Positions 61,665 through 64,000 of a stretch of DNA of 64,000 bases are shown here, one piece after another. Made by a program: the position numbers and the translations under genes. Positions within the stretch are counted from its first letter, which is position 1. Each line of letters opens with the position of its first letter. The stretch covers positions 1-64,000 of the forward strand of contig PJET01000003.1 in assembly GCA_002825515.1 (NCBI GenBank). Direction: 5' to 3'. Below the pieces are notes generated by a model, which saw nothing but the letters and a program-made list of their open reading frames with translations, was not told the origin of the DNA and did not search any database. This DNA is from Candidatus Thorarchaeota archaeon MP11T_1. GTDB taxonomy: Archaea; Asgardarchaeota; Thorarchaeia; Thorarchaeales; Thorarchaeaceae.

Positions 61665-62714
61665 ATGGTCACTGATTTGGTATACCACGATATCTTCGTT
61701 GAACATGTGATGTCTCCAAGTCATCCAGAAAGTCCAGATCGGCTAAGAAGTGCATTGAGTTCAATTAGAGCTGCAGGTCTACTGGATGGTCAAAAAGCGA
61801 GTCTCCTAACTCCACACAAAGCTCCTCTAAGTGAGGTGCATCTTCTTCATAGTAAGGAGTATCTTGAGGGAATAAAAGCAAAATCAGAGAGGGGTGGAGG
61901 GATTTATACAATGGACACTTCAGTTAATTCATATACATATGATGCTGCATTACTAGCCGCTGGAGGAGGAATAGAAGCAGTTGATAGGGTCATGCAGGGA
62001 GATTCTGAAAATGCATTTGTATTATGTAGACCACCCGGTCATCATGCTGAATATGAACGAGCTTTTGGGTTTTGTTTTATCAATAATGTGGCTGTAGCAG
62101 CTAAACACCTTTTGGAAAATCATGCAGTTGAACGTGTATTGATAGTTGATTATGATGCCCATCATGGAAATGGAACACAACGTAGTTTTTACTCTTCTAA
62201 AGATGTGTTTTATGTGGGACTTCATCAGGATGGCAGAACTTTGTTCCCAGGATCTGGTTTTCCAAATGAGATTGGAGCAGGTGAAGGAGAGGGATATACA
62301 ATAAATTTGGCAATGCATCCCGGGGCAGGAGATCGTTCTTATGATCGAGCGTTTTCTCAGGTAGTCGAGCCTATAGCTGCGTCGTATGATCCAGATTTCA
62401 TACTTGTGTCAGTTGGCTATGATGGACATTTCATGGATCCCTTGACTAATCTTGGACTAACCACAACTGGTTTTGGAATGATGAATACCAAGCTGAAACA
62501 GATAGCTAGTTCATACGCTGATGGAAGAATTGTATGTTTTCTTGAGGGGGGTTATAATCTTGAGGTCATGGGTATGTGTTCATTGAATCTTCTTCAAGAG
62601 CTAATAGGCATGAATGTCACTTCATTCGATGATGATTACAAAGAGAGCAAAATAGCAAGTGACTATACAGAGAAACTAATTGAGAAGATTATCGCAGATT
62701 CGCCTCTACTTTAA
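61665..62714 (+). CDS. Histone deacetylase family protein
   Basis: The catalytic and zinc motifs RPPGHHAE (about residues 122-129), DYDAHHGNGTQ (about 164-174), VGYDGHFMDPL and the late EGGYNL are intact. Length 349 residues is normal. Archaeal members deacetylate acetyl-lysine or other amides. No histone gene is in the window, so the substrate is unknown. Confidence 0.94.
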   Translation: MVTDLVYHDIFVEHVMSPSHPESPDRLRSALSSIRAAGLLDGQKASLLTPHKAPLSEVHLLHSKEYLEGIKAKSERGGGIYTMDTSVNSYTYDAALLAAGGGIEAVDRVMQGDSENAFVLCRPPGHHAEYERAFGFCFINNVAVAAKHLLENHAVERVLIVDYDAHHGNGTQRSFYSSKDVFYVGLHQDGRTLFPGSGFPNEIGAGEGEGYTINLAMHPGAGDRSYDRAFSQVVEPIAASYDPDFILVSVGYDGHFMDPLTNLGLTTTGFGMMNTKLKQIASSYADGRIVCFLEGGYNLEVMGMCSLNLLQELIGMNVTSFDDDYKESKIASDYTEKLIEKIIADSPLL

Positions 62715-62717
62715 TAA

Positions 62718-64000
62718 TTAATCACCAAAATCTTCTAACAGCGTCTGCATCGACTCTATATCATCATCTTCAAACAAATCTTCAGGATCAGAGGCTGTTA
62801 TTTTTATATCAATACCTAGTTGTTTTTTAATTGACTCTGCTATTGAAGTGCCAATAGTTGGTATTCGTGCTAATTCTTCTATGGGAACTTGATATAGATT
62901 GGATAAGTTAATCAATCTATGATTGTGGAGCATTCTACCCCTTACTCGTCCAACTCCTTTGAGACTTACAAGTTCTAAAATATCTGAACGAACTCCATGA
63001 CGAAGACGTAATTTCAAATTATTGAGAAACGGAATATGACTGGTTGCATTAGATATTCTAGAGATTTCATGTGCTGCATATGTCAGCCATTCTGCAGATT
63101 GTACAAATCGATGGACATCACCCATACCAACATTGTATCTTTCTGTAATATCCCTCTCAGTTTTTTCAGAGATCCAATCTTGAAGCAGCAAAGCAGTCTT
63201 TACCTGTGCCAAGAATTCTGAGTAGGCACGAGGACTCTCTTCGATAGGTGGTTCAATCATAAGATCATCAAGAAGATCATCTACAGTGACTTCATACTCT
63301 TCAGCCTCTGATCTTGTCACATATGTTAATGGTTGGTCTGGAGAATGGCATATTAGATGTAGAATCCCTATCATACTATGACTATCTGTTCCAGACAAGA
63401 CATCGCGGAATAATATCGCTGTATAGGAATCAATGTATAACTGAGAAGTTCTCCTTCCAAGTAGTGTGGCATTATAAGAACCATCAGAGCTCGTTTCGAT
63501 TAGACTACCTTCCTCAAGAAACCCTAAGGCTGATGAAACATGTTGATTAATCTCCCATTGGTCAAATTGATGCGAGAAGAATGTCCCTTTAATTAGAGAG
63601 TCTATCTCTTCACGATTTCTTGTCATTTCAGCGGCAATAGATGCTAGAAGATGAGCTCGAACTGCACGTGGAGAAGCTAATTTGGATGTGATTTCTTCAG
63701 GCTCTGATAGGGTGTAGTTGTCAATAAGAAAATCATGTTCTGGTTCGGTACGGGCTATTAGAACGGCTTCTCCGTATTTATCATATTTTGGCCTGCCGGC
63801 TCTTCCAGCCATCTGTTTATACTCGAGAACTGGAATAGGATAGCTACCACGATCTGTTTCAAAACGTCTGTAATCACGAATAATCACACGTCTCGAGGGA
63901 AGGTTTACTCCAGCTGCCAAAGTTGGAGTAGCAACAATCACTTTCAACAGATTTTCTTTGAAATAGTCCTCGACAAGTGTACGTTCTTGGTTGTCAAGAC
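62718..64000 (-). CDS. hel308: Hel308-type DNA helicase, partial
   Basis: The 3' part of a Ski2-like helicase runs off the window end. It includes LKVIVATPTLAAGVNLPSRRV and QMAGRAGRP (motif VI), a winged-helix and helical region, and a C-terminal HhH segment (VSLKGVGRVRGRML). The reading frame stays open to base 64000, so the TTG at 63947 is not the start. Hel308 unwinds stalled forks and lagging-strand duplexes. Confidence 0.92.
   Translation of the reverse strand, partial: LDNQERTLVEDYFKENLLKVIVATPTLAAGVNLPSRRVIIRDYRRFETDRGSYPIPVLEYKQMAGRAGRPKYDKYGEAVLIARTEPEHDFLIDNYTLSEPEEITSKLASPRAVRAHLLASIAAEMTRNREEIDSLIKGTFFSHQFDQWEINQHVSSALGFLEEGSLIETSSDGSYNATLLGRRTSQLYIDSYTAILFRDVLSGTDSHSMIGILHLICHSPDQPLTYVTRSEAEEYEVTVDDLLDDLMIEPPIEESPRAYSEFLAQVKTALLLQDWISEKTERDITERYNVGMGDVHRFVQSAEWLTYAAHEISRISNATSHIPFLNNLKLRLRHGVRSDILELVSLKGVGRVRGRMLHNHRLINLSNLYQVPIEELARIPTIGTSIAESIKKQLGIDIKITASDPEDLFEDDDIESMQTLLEDFGD

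Noticed and set aside
1..64000. CRISPR arrays and rRNA genes
   Set aside because: No regularly spaced repeats and no 16S, 23S or 5S sequence were seen.

Overview
The window looks like the chromosome of an archaeon, most probably an Asgard archaeon (Thorarchaeota-like). This is inferred from gene content, not from a database search. Archaeal information-processing genes dominate: Orc1/Cdc6, the small subunit of DNA polymerase D, two PCNAs, primase, GINS, Rpo11, TFS, exosome Csl4, RNase P proteins, KEOPS subunits, HerA-NurA, FAU-1 and several archaeal UPF families. An operon pairing an MglA/Arf-like small GTPase with a tandem roadblock protein fits the Asgard expansion of such proteins. The four tRNA genes encode CCA, and the initiator tRNA has the A1:U72 pair and three consecutive G:C pairs in its anticodon stem.

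Layout. 1-4.7 kb: a two-intron initiator tRNA gene, a membrane-anchored surface protein sitting behind a duplicated tRNA promoter, two related small membrane proteins, FprA and a UPF0251 protein. 4.8-11.4 kb: YchF-type ATPase, flavin reductase, a SerA-like dehydrogenase, L15e with a structured leader or RNA, an exosome-like RNA-binding protein followed by the RNase P proteins Rpp30 and Pop5, a JAMM peptidase and an Lrp regulator. 11.5-16.2 kb: HD hydrolases, an orphan MvhD, a cupin and an acyl-CoA dehydrogenase. 16.3-23.4 kb: a heterodisulfide-reductase-type electron-transfer operon (hdrC, hdrB, short hdrA, hdrA-mvhD fusion, and a large wHTH-ferredoxin protein). 23.5-36.4 kb: a replication/transcription island (GINS, PriS, two PCNAs, OB-fold protein, TFS, RNase III-like, Rpo11, Csl4, methyltransferase), then a candidate origin, orc1/cdc6, DP1, a PhoU-like regulator and a phosphohexomutase. 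36.4-45.3 kb: tRNA-Ser, tRNA-Leu, eS1, FAU-1, Pcc1, a RecJ/Cdc45-like protein without catalytic motifs, uS15, Bud32, Kae1 and an Lsm protein. 45.4-57.7 kb: DUF460, HerA-NurA, CTP synthase, the GTPase/roadblock operon, a SAMHD1-like HD protein and an XRE regulator. 57.8-64 kb: GPN GTPase, tRNA G10 methyltransferase, UPF0201 and UPF0200, ThpR, tRNA-Pro, an HDAC-family protein and the 3' part of hel308.

The clearest unusual signals are as follows. Three of the four tRNA genes carry a second intron inside the T-loop, always placed after the TTC of the loop. The promoter and first bases of the initiator tRNA are duplicated in front of a surface-protein gene. An Hdr operon ends in a DNA-binding-like protein with two [4Fe-4S] sites. 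A GTPase-roadblock operon contains an unrecognised middle gene. A RecJ/Cdc45 homologue has lost its metal-binding motifs. GTTCCA/TGGAAC repeats lie just upstream of orc1/cdc6, structured leaders precede two ribosomal protein genes, and a perfect palindrome abuts the TATA box of one PCNA gene.
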